Below, one piece after another: positions 1 to 9,637 of a stretch of 59,474 bases of DNA. Every line of letters begins with the position of its first letter. Positions within the stretch are counted from its first letter, which is position 1. The stretch is from JAZDMK01 sp043800975 (GTDB taxonomy: Bacteria; Bacteroidota; Bacteroidia; Bacteroidales; JAHJDW01): the NCBI GenBank assembly GCA_043800975.1, contig JAZDMK010000162.1, positions 1-59,474 of the forward strand. Reading direction: 5' to 3'. The notes under the pieces were generated by a model. The model had not been told where the DNA came from and searched no databases. It saw nothing but the letters and a program-made list of their open reading frames with translations. A program made the translations under genes and the position numbers.

Positions 1-525
1 TGCAAAATAATTTCTTTGTGCAAGGTCTGTTTCACCACCGTTATTCAGTACTTCCAGTAATGCTGGATACTGAGCCTGCGAAGGAACAATCATTACATCA
101 GTGAAGTTTTTGGCTGCGGCACGGATCAGGGAAATACCTCCAATATCAATCTTTTCAATGATTTCATTTTCTTTATCAGAAGTCAAAACTGTTTTTTCGA
201 AAGGATATAAATCAACAACAACAAGGTCGAAAGCAGGAATTTCGTATTGTTTCATTTCTGCATGATCGCTCTGCAAATCGCGTCTGCCAAGAATTCCGCC
301 AAATACTTTGGGATGAAGTGTTTTCACTCTACCACCCAGAATGGAAGGATAACCCGTAAGGTCTTCCACTTTGTTGCAAGGAATTCCAAGGGATACAATA
401 AAATCGTGTGTTCCGCCGGTAGACCAGATTTCAATGCCGAGGGTATTCATTTTATTCAGAATAACATCCAGCCCGTCTTTATGAAAAACTGACACAAGCG
501 CTTTTAAAATCTTCTTTTTTTCCAT
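1..525 (-). CDS. purH: Bifunctional AICAR transformylase / IMP cyclohydrolase PurH, N-terminal part
   Basis: This is the first 175 codons of PurH, which performs the last two steps of de novo IMP synthesis in the cytoplasm. Only the N-terminal IMP cyclohydrolase (MGS-like) domain is present; the AICAR transformylase domain lies beyond the left edge. The translation starts MEKKKILKALVSVFHKDGL and carries the family hallmarks STGGT, the GYPSILGGRVKTLHPKVFGG block, DLVVVDLYPF, and the IDIGGISLIRAAAKN block that binds the nucleotide. The window edge falls exactly on a codon boundary, so this is a partial gene and not a truncation. The ATG (complement of 523-525) gives the expected N-terminus for the family. 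No other purine gene is in view. Confidence 0.95.
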   Translation of the reverse strand, partial: MEKKKILKALVSVFHKDGLDVILNKMNTLGIEIWSTGGTHDFIVSLGIPCNKVEDLTGYPSILGGRVKTLHPKVFGGILGRRDLQSDHAEMKQYEIPAFDLVVVDLYPFEKTVLTSDKENEIIEKIDIGGISLIRAAAKNFTDVMIVPSQAQYPALLEVLNNGGETDLAQRNYFA

Positions 526-725
526 TGCTTTCGAAATTTGATGCAATATTAGAAAAAATGATTGAGTGTTGAATGATGATCTTTTAAAAAGCAACTAATC
601 TGGATAAGTCATCATACCAATAATCACTTTAACTGGCATTAATTGTATTGATATTTATTTTCTGTATTAATTATCAGATAAATTTTTACATATTTGTAGC
701 TTGGAAATTGAAAGAAGAAAGCTGT

Positions 726-1793
726 ATGAAAGGAATTAATAAATATTTGCCCTGGACAATTAGAATTCTTGTTTTCATTATTTTTATTGTATCAGGTGTT
801 TCGAAAATGTTTCCCATCTGGATGTTCGAAAAGCAAATGGTGGATCTTGGAATTGCATCCTGGTGTGAGGCAACGTATCTTTCACGATTAATCATTGCCT
901 TTGAAATCGCAATCGGCATTGCAATTCTTCAGAATCACTTTATAAAAAGAATTGTAATACCTGCTACGATCCTGTTGTTGGCTGCTTTTTGCGTTCATCT
1001 TGGAATTCAAATGTATCAGATTGGTGCTATGACTGGCAACTGTGGCTGTTTCGGACAACTGATTCCGATGACACCGCTGGAAGCATTTATCAAAAATATT
1101 ATTACGATCGGACTTCTCGTTTATCTGTATAAAAAGGTTACTGAAAAAGAAAAGGGACAAAACAAGTTTTTTTACCTACTGGTGATTTATCTATGTTCTT
1201 CTCTCTTCATGTTTCTATTCTTTCCATTTTGCCCGTGTCCCAAAGCTGAGGATAATTCAATGACAAATGTTGTTGAAAACGACACAGTGCAAAAAGATAG
1301 TATAGATACAATAGCTATTAACGACACCTCCGTAAAGAAGGGTGTTGCAAAGGATTCTGCTGCTGTTAAAGCAGATGAGAAAGCACCCAAAAAAGTTAAA
1401 TCAAAATTTTCTTCATACAAATCTTTTGGTGGCAAAGCGGTCAATCTAGATGATGGAAAAAAAATTGTTTGTTTGTTTGCCGCTGGTTGTGACCATTGCA
1501 TGGAAACGGCAAAAACGCTTTGTTCTCTGTCGGGTTCTGCTAAATTTCCCAAAGTATATATTCTGTTTATGGATGAAGAAACCAATCTGATTCCTGATTT
1601 TTTCAAATTTGCCCAATGTAAATTTCCTTATCAGATAGTTAATATTCCTAAGTTTTGGGAGTTGATGGGAAACGACGGCAACACGCCCGGAGTATTTTGT
1701 TTATGGAACGGAAATATCATTAAGTTTTTTGAAGGGGAAGGGAAAAACAAATTTGATGCAGCTGCACTTAAGAAGGCTTTCGAAATTAAATAA
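726..1793 (+). CDS. DoxX/MauE-type membrane protein with C-terminal thioredoxin-like domain
   Basis: This is a 355-residue inner-membrane protein. Residues 10-170 form about five hydrophobic segments in the DoxX/MauE arrangement, including the conserved cysteine motif GNCGCFG at about 104-110, typical of MauE-like redox-associated membrane proteins. A charged, lysine- and serine-rich linker (about 175-240) follows, then a periplasmic thioredoxin-like domain with a CxxC pair in the context AAGCDHCMETAK. Bacteroidota encode a family with this layout, often annotated only as a DoxX family protein. A role in disulfide or thiol redox chemistry across the membrane is inferred from the two cysteine motifs; the substrate is unknown. 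I chose the ATG at 726, where MKGINKYLPW begins, because an upstream in-frame ATG at 648 would add 26 residues of non-conserved, AT-rich leader. Confidence 0.8.
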   Translation: MKGINKYLPWTIRILVFIIFIVSGVSKMFPIWMFEKQMVDLGIASWCEATYLSRLIIAFEIAIGIAILQNHFIKRIVIPATILLLAAFCVHLGIQMYQIGAMTGNCGCFGQLIPMTPLEAFIKNIITIGLLVYLYKKVTEKEKGQNKFFYLLVIYLCSSLFMFLFFPFCPCPKAEDNSMTNVVENDTVQKDSIDTIAINDTSVKKGVAKDSAAVKADEKAPKKVKSKFSSYKSFGGKAVNLDDGKKIVCLFAAGCDHCMETAKTLCSLSGSAKFPKVYILFMDEETNLIPDFFKFAQCKFPYQIVNIPKFWELMGNDGNTPGVFCLWNGNIIKFFEGEGKNKFDAAALKKAFEIK

Positions 1794-1851
1794 TTGCGTA
1801 GCTTTCTGAAAGAATCACAAAGATACGAGTCTTCGATTGAGCTAAAGATTG

Positions 1852-1859
1852 TATATTTG
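1852..1859 (+). promoter_or_regulatory. Bacteroidota -7 promoter box (TATATTTG)
   Basis: TATATTTG matches the Bacteroidota sigma-factor -7 consensus TAnnTTTG and sits 46 bases before the ATG of the giant repeat protein. I do not see a convincing -33 TTTG at the usual spacing, so the call rests on the -7 box and on the same motif recurring before many genes here. Confidence 0.5.
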
Positions 1860-1905
1860 TTCTGATACTTTCTCATAGTATCATATGCATTCGAACGGAG
1901 AACAT

Positions 1906-4900
1906 ATGATTACGATTTTTTCACGGCGTATACTTCTTCTTCTGATTTTTCTGTTTATCCTACTATCAGCCTCGGCCCAGAAGGATACTGTACGCAGTGG
2001 AATGCGAATCGATCTTGGCTTTACACGCGACCGTAATGTAAACATGTGGCCTTTTCTCAAAGTTTTTAAATCGAAAGAAGAAAAAGATGTACAAGTTCTT
2101 TTCCCTTTTTTCCGAAGCAAGAATGAATACACCATTAAACGCAGGCACTCTCATCTTGTACCACTCTGGTGGAATACGAAAAGCCCAGGAATGCGCGACC
2201 TTCGCCTGCTTACTGTTTTATATCCATCAGTCATTCGTGTACAAAAAGACACGATTGACACCACAAGATCGATAAGAATTCTGGAGCTGGCTCCCGAAAT
2301 TAATCTGATTGAATTCACCCGTTCAAAAAACGGAATGATTGTAAACAACAACATTTTGTTTTTACTGTGGTACAAAAACAATAAAAAGACCCAGCGTTCC
2401 AGCCTGATTGGCTTTCCATTGTGGTGGTCTTTTGCAAATAAAAATGGCAGTTCAAACACATTGTTTCCGTTATTTTCTTATGGCAAGCAAAAATTCAGAG
2501 ATTATCATTATTTCGGTATCACGCCTCTATACTGGCATTCCAAAGATGATCTGGCTCATCATAATACACTATTCCCTATTTGGTGGGAAAGTAAAAGGAA
2601 TATTGGAGGGAAAATATGGAAGAAAAATCTGATTCTTCCGTTTTACTGGTCTCAAAATGATCCTAACGGTAAACGTCGCTTCATCTTGCCATTTCTATGG
2701 AGCAGCAAACAAAAGAAATATTCTTCTTTTACTTTTGCTCCGTTTTTTTCATATGGAAAGAACAGTGATAATAGCCGAAATCACCGGTTGATAACTCCTT
2801 TGTTCTGGCATGCAAAAACGAATACGGCTGTTTCTAATGTTGTATTCCCGCTCTGGTGGTCACGAATAGAAGAAAAAAAATCTTCGCGAATTCTTTTTCC
2901 TGTTTTTTGGAACTTCCGAAATCCTTCTTATAATTCACTTACCGTACTTCCGTTTTTTTCTGTTGGTCAAGCGCATGACAGCAGTTCGTATCATCGTATT
3001 ATCACTCCATTTTTATGGAGTGTGCGAAGCAAAGGACAAACATCAAATGTTTTGTTTCCACTTTTATGGTATACACGGATGGGCAAAAAAGAAATGTCAT
3101 TGACGTTTTTTCCTCTTTGGTGGAGTTATAAATACGAAGATAGCGGGTATCAAATCTTCTTTCCTTTGCTTTGGAAACGCTGGAATTCGCATGAATCAAA
3201 AATTACTTTCTTCCCGCTTTATTCTGCATCTCATTCAACGGACAAGACAAAGAAATTTGTAATGATTTCACCCCTCTTTTGGAAACATGTCAGCCCAAGG
3301 GAAACAACCTATTCATTATTTCCTTTGTGGACGTATCGAAAAAAAGGAGATGATACATATTTCGAAATTACAAACCGTATATTCCCGCTTTTCTGGTCAA
3401 AGAAAACGGAAGAAAGTTCCTTTTCAACTCTGTTTCCGATTTTATGGGCGTCTAAAAACAAAGTATATCGATCATTTACATTGATGCCATTCTTTTCCTA
3501 TGGAAAATCAAACGACAGTCTTCGAGCACATGTTGCAGTTACACCTTTATTCTGGCATATTAAAAGTCGTTATGGTATTACCAATTTTTTCTTTCCTGTT
3601 TGGTGGAGAAGTAAAACAGAAAAGTTTGAAAACAAAAAAATATTTACGAGTGTTTTCCCTTTCTACTGGCGGTTTAAGGATAAAGATCGCAGCAATGCGA
3701 TTCTCTTTCCACTCGTTTGGAAAACAAAAAACAAACATTACGAATCATTTTCTTTCATGCCTTTTTATTCGAAAGGGCACTCGTTGCGTGATTCAAATTC
3801 GCATTTTGCGATAACGCCGTTTTTTTGGCATTATAAGCGAAACGACGGGCACATAAACATGTTGCTTCCCGTCTGGTTTAATAAAAATCGTGGAACAGGA
3901 GATTTCAACGAACATTCCAATGTGCTCTTTCCACTCTATTGGGCATATCATAACCGCAAACGCGATGATCATATTTTATTTCCATTTTATTACAGTATAA
4001 AAAACAATCATTATAATTCGTTTACTCTCTTTCCAGTCTTTTCATCTGGAAAAAATATTTCAGGAACCAAACATCATACGGTGATTGCACCTTTGTATTG
4101 GCATTTTGCTTCTTATCACAAGTCTTCTCAATTATTGTTACCTTTCATGTGGAGCAAGACGCGGATTGATGGCGAAGACACAATCACAAGTCGTTTCCTG
4201 CTTCCATTGCTATATCAGGAAAAATCAAATGAGAAGAAAAAAGCAGTTTTATTTCCTTTTTTATGGAGTAAGGAAGAATTCAATTACCGCAAGATTACGC
4301 TCTTTCCCCTGTTTTCACTGAAACGTAACCATGACAGAACATTTGTTAGTTTTCATTCGCCACTCTTTCATTATAACAGAAGTAATAATCAGGCAAACAC
4401 TGTATTTTTCCCAGTCTGGTGGAGTAAAAGAAATGGGAGTGGTGATGATAAAAGTTCATTAAACGTTTTGTTTCCGTTGTTATGGAAATACAAAAGCAGA
4501 GATAACGACAACCTGGTGTTTTTTCCTTTCTGGTGGCAGTTTAAAAATAAATACAATTCTTCTTTAACAATATTCCCGCTGCTCTCCACGGGTCATTCAG
4601 CAGATGGTAAACGAAGTCATTTGGTCTTGACCCCGCTGTATTGGAACATACGAAACGACAGTACACGTCATGTTTCTTTTATTCCTTTTTTCAACATGAC
4701 CCATAAACCCGGTGGCGAAAAACATTTTGATCTGCTTTATTTCCTTTTGCGAAGCGATGTTACAAAGAGCAGCAGTAGTATGCATTTACTCTGGCCACTC
4801 TGTCAATATTCACGCGATGAAGATTCAAAGTATTTCCGCTTTGCACCGATTGTTTGGTATAAAAAAACGGCAGAGTCTTCCTGGTTTTCTGTTCAGCCAT

Positions 4901-5328
4901 TTTATTATCATGGGAAAAATGCAAAGGTGGAAACATGGCACTTCTTCTGGGAACTCTTTACCTACCGGAATTATTTTGATAAAAAAACTTCAAGAAGTAT
5001 ACTCTGGAAAACTTTATTCTGGGATCGTTACAAAAACGGAGACCATGAATTTCGCTTTTTGTATCTGCTGTATGCGAATGTTAAAAAAGAAGGAAATGTG
5101 GAACGCAGTTTTTTCCCATTCTATTATTACAATAAGCAGAGCAATGGAAATAAAACCACTTCTCTTTTATTTTATTTCTTCACTTCTATTCAAAGACAGA
5201 TCCCCAATACCAGCGAGTATTATAAAGAAATAAAATTGTTCTGGTTTGTTCGTTTGTTATCGAATTACAAAGCACTTCATGAAAAAGGGCTGATGGAGAG
5301 AAGAAAAAACTCGGAACAGCGAAATTAA
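1906..5328 (+). CDS. Giant exported protein of tandem aromatic LFPLWW-type motifs, unknown function
   Basis: This 1140-residue protein has a clear signal peptide (MITIFSRRILLLLIFLFILLSASAQ region). The rest is almost entirely tandem short motifs of the form [L/F/I][F/T/L]P[L/F/V][W/F/Y][W/S], for example LFPLWWS, ITPLFWH and LMPFFSYGK, about 50 in all, spaced by 12-20 polar residues. They are ordered into about nine or ten higher-order units: an F(F/Y)SYGK strand, an H..ITPLFWH strand, an LFPLWWS strand, one or two further LFPLxW strands, then Y.SFTL again. The regular alternation of hydrophobic aromatic stretches and charged turns suggests an extended beta-sheet, solenoid or barrel. I recognise no named domain and no catalytic motif, and no T9SS C-terminal domain is visible at the end. 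The ATG at 1906 is preferred over the one at 1885 because it begins directly at the signal peptide. Confidence 0.8.
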   Translation: MITIFSRRILLLLIFLFILLSASAQKDTVRSGMRIDLGFTRDRNVNMWPFLKVFKSKEEKDVQVLFPFFRSKNEYTIKRRHSHLVPLWWNTKSPGMRDLRLLTVLYPSVIRVQKDTIDTTRSIRILELAPEINLIEFTRSKNGMIVNNNILFLLWYKNNKKTQRSSLIGFPLWWSFANKNGSSNTLFPLFSYGKQKFRDYHYFGITPLYWHSKDDLAHHNTLFPIWWESKRNIGGKIWKKNLILPFYWSQNDPNGKRRFILPFLWSSKQKKYSSFTFAPFFSYGKNSDNSRNHRLITPLFWHAKTNTAVSNVVFPLWWSRIEEKKSSRILFPVFWNFRNPSYNSLTVLPFFSVGQAHDSSSYHRIITPFLWSVRSKGQTSNVLFPLLWYTRMGKKEMSLTFFPLWWSYKYEDSGYQIFFPLLWKRWNSHESKITFFPLYSASHSTDKTKKFVMISPLFWKHVSPRETTYSLFPLWTYRKKGDDTYFEITNRIFPLFWSKKTEESSFSTLFPILWASKNKVYRSFTLMPFFSYGKSNDSLRAHVAVTPLFWHIKSRYGITNFFFPVWWRSKTEKFENKKIFTSVFPFYWRFKDKDRSNAILFPLVWKTKNKHYESFSFMPFYSKGHSLRDSNSHFAITPFFWHYKRNDGHINMLLPVWFNKNRGTGDFNEHSNVLFPLYWAYHNRKRDDHILFPFYYSIKNNHYNSFTLFPVFSSGKNISGTKHHTVIAPLYWHFASYHKSSQLLLPFMWSKTRIDGEDTITSRFLLPLLYQEKSNEKKKAVLFPFLWSKEEFNYRKITLFPLFSLKRNHDRTFVSFHSPLFHYNRSNNQANTVFFPVWWSKRNGSGDDKSSLNVLFPLLWKYKSRDNDNLVFFPFWWQFKNKYNSSLTIFPLLSTGHSADGKRSHLVLTPLYWNIRNDSTRHVSFIPFFNMTHKPGGEKHFDLLYFLLRSDVTKSSSSMHLLWPLCQYSRDEDSKYFRFAPIVWYKKTAESSWFSVQPFYYHGKNAKVETWHFFWELFTYRNYFDKKTSRSILWKTLFWDRYKNGDHEFRFLYLLYANVKKEGNVERSFFPFYYYNKQSNGNKTTSLLFYFFTSIQRQIPNTSEYYKEIKLFWFVRLLSNYKALHEKGLMERRKNSEQRN

Positions 5329-5346
5329 AAATTATCTAGTGTTGTT

Positions 5347-5883
5347 TTATTCAGTATCAACATAAATTTTTGCTCCTCTTCTTGTATCATAACCTGGTGC
5401 CGTCAGTTCCCAGATTAAGCTGCCAATCAATACAGGAACGAAGACAATGGAAACACAACCTCCCGTGCACAAAAGAAGAGCCCCTGCTGGTGACACGTAT
5501 GTGTTTTGATTTTGAATCAGAACTCCTGTACTCAACAAAACCAGACCCGCGGCAGTTGACGTAATACTTGGTCTTAATAGTTTGTTGTGATTGGGTTTGA
5601 TAAAAATAATATCAGAAACATATATTGGAAAACCATTTACAAAAACAATAGAATCCGTAATGTTTGTAATAATCCCCTGATACCTGATCGATTTTTGTTT
5701 TGTTTTTATTGTAATCTTTGATCTTTCACTAAACTTCAGTGTACTTTTATAATTGTTGTTTTTATTTTCCTTTTCCACAAACAGATATTTTCGAAACTGC
5801 GTCTCGGATTGAGCAGAAACAAATTTCGGAAATAGAAAAAGCAAGGAGAAAATGGTTGGGAGTAATAAACGATTGGAGATCAT
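5347..5883 (-). CDS. Exported protein of unknown function with one membrane segment
   Basis: This is a 178-residue protein with an N-terminal signal peptide (LLLPTIFSLLFLFPKFVSAQ). The middle is lysine- and isoleucine-rich, with beta-type sequence around 50-95 (SIRYQGIITNITDSIVFVNG). A hydrophobic segment at about 105-165 contains two glycine/threonine-rich membrane-like stretches separated by a short loop. The pattern resembles small Bacteroidota envelope proteins that carry a beta domain followed by a hydrophobic tail, but I recognise no family. It converges with the giant repeat protein, leaving 18 bases between the two stop codons, so neither has room for a separate terminator here. Confidence 0.6.
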   Translation of the reverse strand: MISNRLLLPTIFSLLFLFPKFVSAQSETQFRKYLFVEKENKNNNYKSTLKFSERSKITIKTKQKSIRYQGIITNITDSIVFVNGFPIYVSDIIFIKPNHNKLLRPSITSTAAGLVLLSTGVLIQNQNTYVSPAGALLLCTGGCVSIVFVPVLIGSLIWELTAPGYDTRRGAKIYVDTE

Positions 5884-5928
5884 GGTGTCTCGAATTTAAG
5901 AGTTTTCAAATTTAATCAATTTTTCACA

Positions 5929-5956
5929 TAAAAAAAGCCCGCAAAACAGCGGGCTT
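5929..5956 (-). terminator. Rho-independent terminator of the M16 peptidase operon
   Basis: The hairpin AAGCCCGC-AAAACA-GCGGGCTT (5935-5956) is followed, reading on the minus strand, by a run of T's at 5936-5929. It lies 39 bases past the stop codon of the second M16 gene, so it most likely ends that operon. Confidence 0.85.
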
Positions 5957-5994
5957 AAGATTTCATTAGTTGGAGTACTATTACAACTAAAAAA

Positions 5995-8064
5995 CTATTT
6001 TTTCACTTCAGTACTAAAGAATGAATCTTTCAGTTTCTTGTTGATTTCAATCAAATCCACTTTTAATTCAAAAGTTTGTGGACCTGCCGACTGTACAATT
6101 TTGTGCGGGAACTTAACACCGTTCACTTCACGATAGTCGGAAAGTTCAGTCTGACTGCCTTCGCCTTCAATGCTGCGAACTTTCAATCCGGTCGCCACAT
6201 CAAAATAATCGGTTGTTTTGGTTCCGTTCGGCATAGTTACATCAACTTTATAGGCGTCTTTGTCATTTACTTTTTCAACACCCATGAGTTCGCTTTTCAC
6301 TGCATATTTTGCATAATACAATTCAAGGTGCATGATCGACTGGTACTTCATATCTTCAAGCTCTTTATCCTTGAGTTCTTTGCTTCCTTCCATGGCAGAC
6401 ATCGACATGCATTTCACACCATCAAAAACAATAGTCTGAACAACCATTGGTCCCATGGCGATTTCTGTTTTTGATTTGTTAGGGGCTTTTCTGTAAGAAG
6501 TGAAGGTAAGAGTTTGTCCCTGCATAGAGGTGCTCATCTTGGTTGTGATATCTTTAATCTTCATTAGATTTTTATCACCACCAATAGCTTTGATATAATT
6601 GCCTACTACCTGATCAGCTGTCATACCGGCTGGTGCAGGCTTCAGTGTTTGTGTAGGATCATAAACATTGGCTTCTTTATCATAAAAAACAATTTTACCG
6701 TCAGGGCTGAATTTTTTCAGTGTTTCAGTGATTTCAGCTGCATTACCTACTGCAAAAATATAACTATTTCCTGTGAGTAAATATTTCTGAGCCATTGCCT
6801 GAACATCCTGAATGGATACAGCAGCAAGGTTTTTCAGATAGTTTGCATAATAATCTTTCGGCAGGTTATAGCGTTCGGTATTGATTGCAAAGTTAGCAAT
6901 GGTCTGAGGTCTTTCCAGTGAAAGAGCAAAAGTACCCGACAAATAATTTTTAACCATGTCGAGCTCAGCCTGTGGCATAGCCTCATTGCGCAGACGGTTC
7001 ATTTCATACAGAATTTCTGTAAATGCACTATCAGTAACAGATGTTCTAACACTTGCAGACGCATTGAAACGTGCGGCGAGTTCATCGGGCTGTAATTGCG
7101 AGTAGCAGCCATACGTGAAACTATGTTTTTCACGCAGGTTATTAAATAGGCGAAAAGTGCCACCACCCAATGCCGTATTCATCACTTTCATTTTTATTGC
7201 ATCCGGATTGTTGGGTTTGAAATCAACGGGATACATTAGGTTTACAACAGATTGCGGTGCACCCGGTTTGTCAACAATACAAACAACAGGTTTGGACGGC
7301 GCCGCAGGTGCTTTGTAAGAAAGTGTTGGAACGGTTCCTTGTTGCCAAGCGCTGAAATATTTTTCAATCAGCGGACGAACTTCTGCCATGGTGATATCAC
7401 CAACTACAGCGAGGTAACCAACATTGGGTTTGAAATAGGTAGAGAAAAAAGCCTTGCAGTCTTCCAGTTTAACATTATCAAGCGATTTATCAGTTATGTT
7501 TTCTCCATATGGATGATCTTTTCCGTACAGAATGGTTCCGCCTACGCGTTGTGCCATTGCATCAGGATCGTTCTTTTCAGAAGCAAGTCCCGATTTTAAC
7601 TGAGTGCGAACTTTGTCAAGTTCATCTTGTTTGAACTGTGCATTCAGAATAATATCAGACATCAGTTCAAGTAATTTTTCATTGTGTTTTTTCAAACAGG
7701 ATCCAAAAAAACCACCCGATGAAAATTCAAGAGATGCGCCCATGAAATCTGTCTGTTCGTCAATCTGTTCTTTCGTGCGTGATGTAGTGGCTGTGCCGAG
7801 CATTGTGCCTGCACACTGAACATAACCTGCTTTTTCACCTTCGAAAATCGGATCATAATCCAGAACAAGTGAATAACTCACTTTAGGAAGTTTGTGATTT
7901 TCCACAACGAAAACTTTTAATCCGTTGGGAAGAATAAAGGATTCATATTTTCCAAGCTGGATCAGCGGTGCAGGTCCGGCAACAGGAATTTTACTGCGGT
8001 CAACCTGTGCGTTAACAGAAAGACTCAGCAATATGGCAGCGGATATAAGAATAAGTTTTTTCAT
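5995..8064 (-). CDS. M16-family protein lacking the zinc motif, with C-terminal lipoprotein-sorting-like domain
   Basis: This 689-residue exported protein has a signal peptide ending in SLSVNAQ. Residues about 35-460 form two M16 (pitrilysin/MPP-like) halves, seen in LPNGLKVFVVENHKLP near the start and in the YFKPNVGYLAVVGDI block. The HxxEH zinc motif is absent: the equivalent position reads GYVQCAGTMLGT. It is therefore the degenerate partner of the catalytic M16 gene just upstream, as in alpha/beta processing-peptidase pairs. Residues about 480-689 add a beta-rich domain (VGNYIKAIGGDKNLMKIK start, KVNDKDAYKVDV, TGLKVRSIEGEG) like the LolA-type or zinc-protease-associated domains found after Bacteroidota M16 proteins. 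The 12-base gap to its partner points to one operon. It probably acts in the periplasm, in a heterodimer that degrades peptides or processes exported proteins. Confidence 0.88.
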   Translation of the reverse strand: MKKLILISAAILLSLSVNAQVDRSKIPVAGPAPLIQLGKYESFILPNGLKVFVVENHKLPKVSYSLVLDYDPIFEGEKAGYVQCAGTMLGTATTSRTKEQIDEQTDFMGASLEFSSGGFFGSCLKKHNEKLLELMSDIILNAQFKQDELDKVRTQLKSGLASEKNDPDAMAQRVGGTILYGKDHPYGENITDKSLDNVKLEDCKAFFSTYFKPNVGYLAVVGDITMAEVRPLIEKYFSAWQQGTVPTLSYKAPAAPSKPVVCIVDKPGAPQSVVNLMYPVDFKPNNPDAIKMKVMNTALGGGTFRLFNNLREKHSFTYGCYSQLQPDELAARFNASASVRTSVTDSAFTEILYEMNRLRNEAMPQAELDMVKNYLSGTFALSLERPQTIANFAINTERYNLPKDYYANYLKNLAAVSIQDVQAMAQKYLLTGNSYIFAVGNAAEITETLKKFSPDGKIVFYDKEANVYDPTQTLKPAPAGMTADQVVGNYIKAIGGDKNLMKIKDITTKMSTSMQGQTLTFTSYRKAPNKSKTEIAMGPMVVQTIVFDGVKCMSMSAMEGSKELKDKELEDMKYQSIMHLELYYAKYAVKSELMGVEKVNDKDAYKVDVTMPNGTKTTDYFDVATGLKVRSIEGEGSQTELSDYREVNGVKFPHKIVQSAGPQTFELKVDLIEINKKLKDSFFSTEVKK

Positions 8065-8076
8065 ATTGTAAGCCTC

Positions 8077-9429
8077 CTAGTTTTGATTTTTGGGTAAATA
8101 ATACAATACGACACGGTTCTCTTTTTTCAGATATGTGTTTGCAACGCGTTTGATATCGGCTTTGGTCACTTTCATGTATTTTTCAATTTCAGTATTGATC
8201 AGATTGGTATTTTTAAAATACATGTAATAGTTGGCAAGATTTTCTGCAATGCCTGACATGGAAGAGTTCTGTGTTACAAAGTCATTTTCCATTTTGTTAC
8301 GCAGTTTTTCAAATTCGCGGTCACCGAGTTCTTCTTTCTGAACTTTTTCAATTTCTGCTGTAATAGCATTTTCAAGATCTAATGGAGCAATTCCCATATT
8401 TACAATTCCAAATACAAGGAAAAGACCCGGATCTTCAAGTGCCAGCGGAAAGGCACCAACATACATAGCTTTTTGCTGTTGGTCAACAATCGTTTTGTAC
8501 ATCCTTGAACTTTCTCCATCGCTGAGCAATGTGGTTAGCATTTGCATAGCATAAGAATCATCTGTTCCCTGTGCAGGCATGTGGTATGCCATGATTACTG
8601 CGGGAAGCTGAATGTTGTCCAGAACTGTATCTCTTACTTCTTTTATTTGAGGTGGCTCAACAACCGTAGGTCTGACAATTTTTGCTTTTCCACGGGGAAT
8701 GTCACCATAATATTTTTTAATCATTTCTTTTGCTTTTGCCATGTCAAAATCGCCGGCAATAGAAAGAACTGCGTTGTCAGGAACATAATACATATCATGA
8801 AAATCGCGGAATTCCTTAATGGTAGCCTGATCAATATACTGAGCAGAACCAATGGGAGTCCAGCGATACGGATGCTTTGTGTATGCATGTGAGAAAGTCT
8901 GCTCAAGCAAAGAACCATAAGGACGGTTTTCAATGCCCTGCTTGCGTTCTTCTTTCACAACGCCACGCTGTGTTTCCACACCCGTGGAATCAATACGAAG
9001 CTGGAGCAAACGTTCTGCTTCCATCCACATTCCCAACTCAAACTGATTCGAGGGTAAGATTTCAAAATAATATGTGCGGTCCCACGATGTGTTTGCATTC
9101 AGCACACCACCTGCGTTTTGCACCATTTTAAAATATTCGCCGCGTTTGATATTGGGCGATCCTTCAAACATAAGATGCTCAAAGAAATGCGCAAAACCAG
9201 TACGATCGGCATTTTCATTTTTTGACCCCACGTGATACATGATGCTCACGGCCACAATAGGATTCGAGTTGTCCTGATGAAGAATGACGTGAAGCCCATT
9301 GGGCAGATCATACTCCGTGTACTCGAGCTTTTTATTCTGTTGTGCTGTTTGCGCCATTATTGTGGTAGCAAATAACACAGCGAATAAGGACGCTGTTAGT
9401 CGGATAAATTTTTGCATTCGGTTTTCCAT
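8077..9429 (-). CDS. M16 family zinc metallopeptidase, catalytic subunit
   Basis: This is a 450-residue periplasmic insulinase-type peptidase. A signal peptide ends near TTIMAQ. The zinc-binding motif HxxEH is intact as H81-F-F-E84-H85 in the context AHFFEHLMFEGS, with the downstream acidic helix VKEERKQGIENRPYG that supplies the third ligand. The second, non-catalytic M16 half follows, ending in the NTYLKKENRVVLYYLPK strand. The size fits one MPP-type subunit that pairs with the degenerate neighbour. An alternative start at 9417 (MQKFIRL) would give a shorter signal-peptide n-region and cannot be excluded. Physiological substrates of these Bacteroidota pairs are not known to me; peptide clearance in the periplasm is the conservative reading. 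Confidence 0.9.
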   Translation of the reverse strand: MENRMQKFIRLTASLFAVLFATTIMAQTAQQNKKLEYTEYDLPNGLHVILHQDNSNPIVAVSIMYHVGSKNENADRTGFAHFFEHLMFEGSPNIKRGEYFKMVQNAGGVLNANTSWDRTYYFEILPSNQFELGMWMEAERLLQLRIDSTGVETQRGVVKEERKQGIENRPYGSLLEQTFSHAYTKHPYRWTPIGSAQYIDQATIKEFRDFHDMYYVPDNAVLSIAGDFDMAKAKEMIKKYYGDIPRGKAKIVRPTVVEPPQIKEVRDTVLDNIQLPAVIMAYHMPAQGTDDSYAMQMLTTLLSDGESSRMYKTIVDQQQKAMYVGAFPLALEDPGLFLVFGIVNMGIAPLDLENAITAEIEKVQKEELGDREFEKLRNKMENDFVTQNSSMSGIAENLANYYMYFKNTNLINTEIEKYMKVTKADIKRVANTYLKKENRVVLYYLPKNQN

Positions 9430-9637
9430 TTTATTTCAGGGCCGAATTTAGAGGAAAAAACAATACATCCAAATGATTTTAACACATTTTAGGAATTTCT
9501 GTAGCCCTTATCTGTATTGATTTTTAAAATATCAAACCTTTTCATTTAAACAAACACCCTTTATTAATCTGTGAATCCGCAAATGCATTCAACCAACAGG
9601 AATGTTTTTTGCATGCATATGTCTTCAATTTTTTTTT

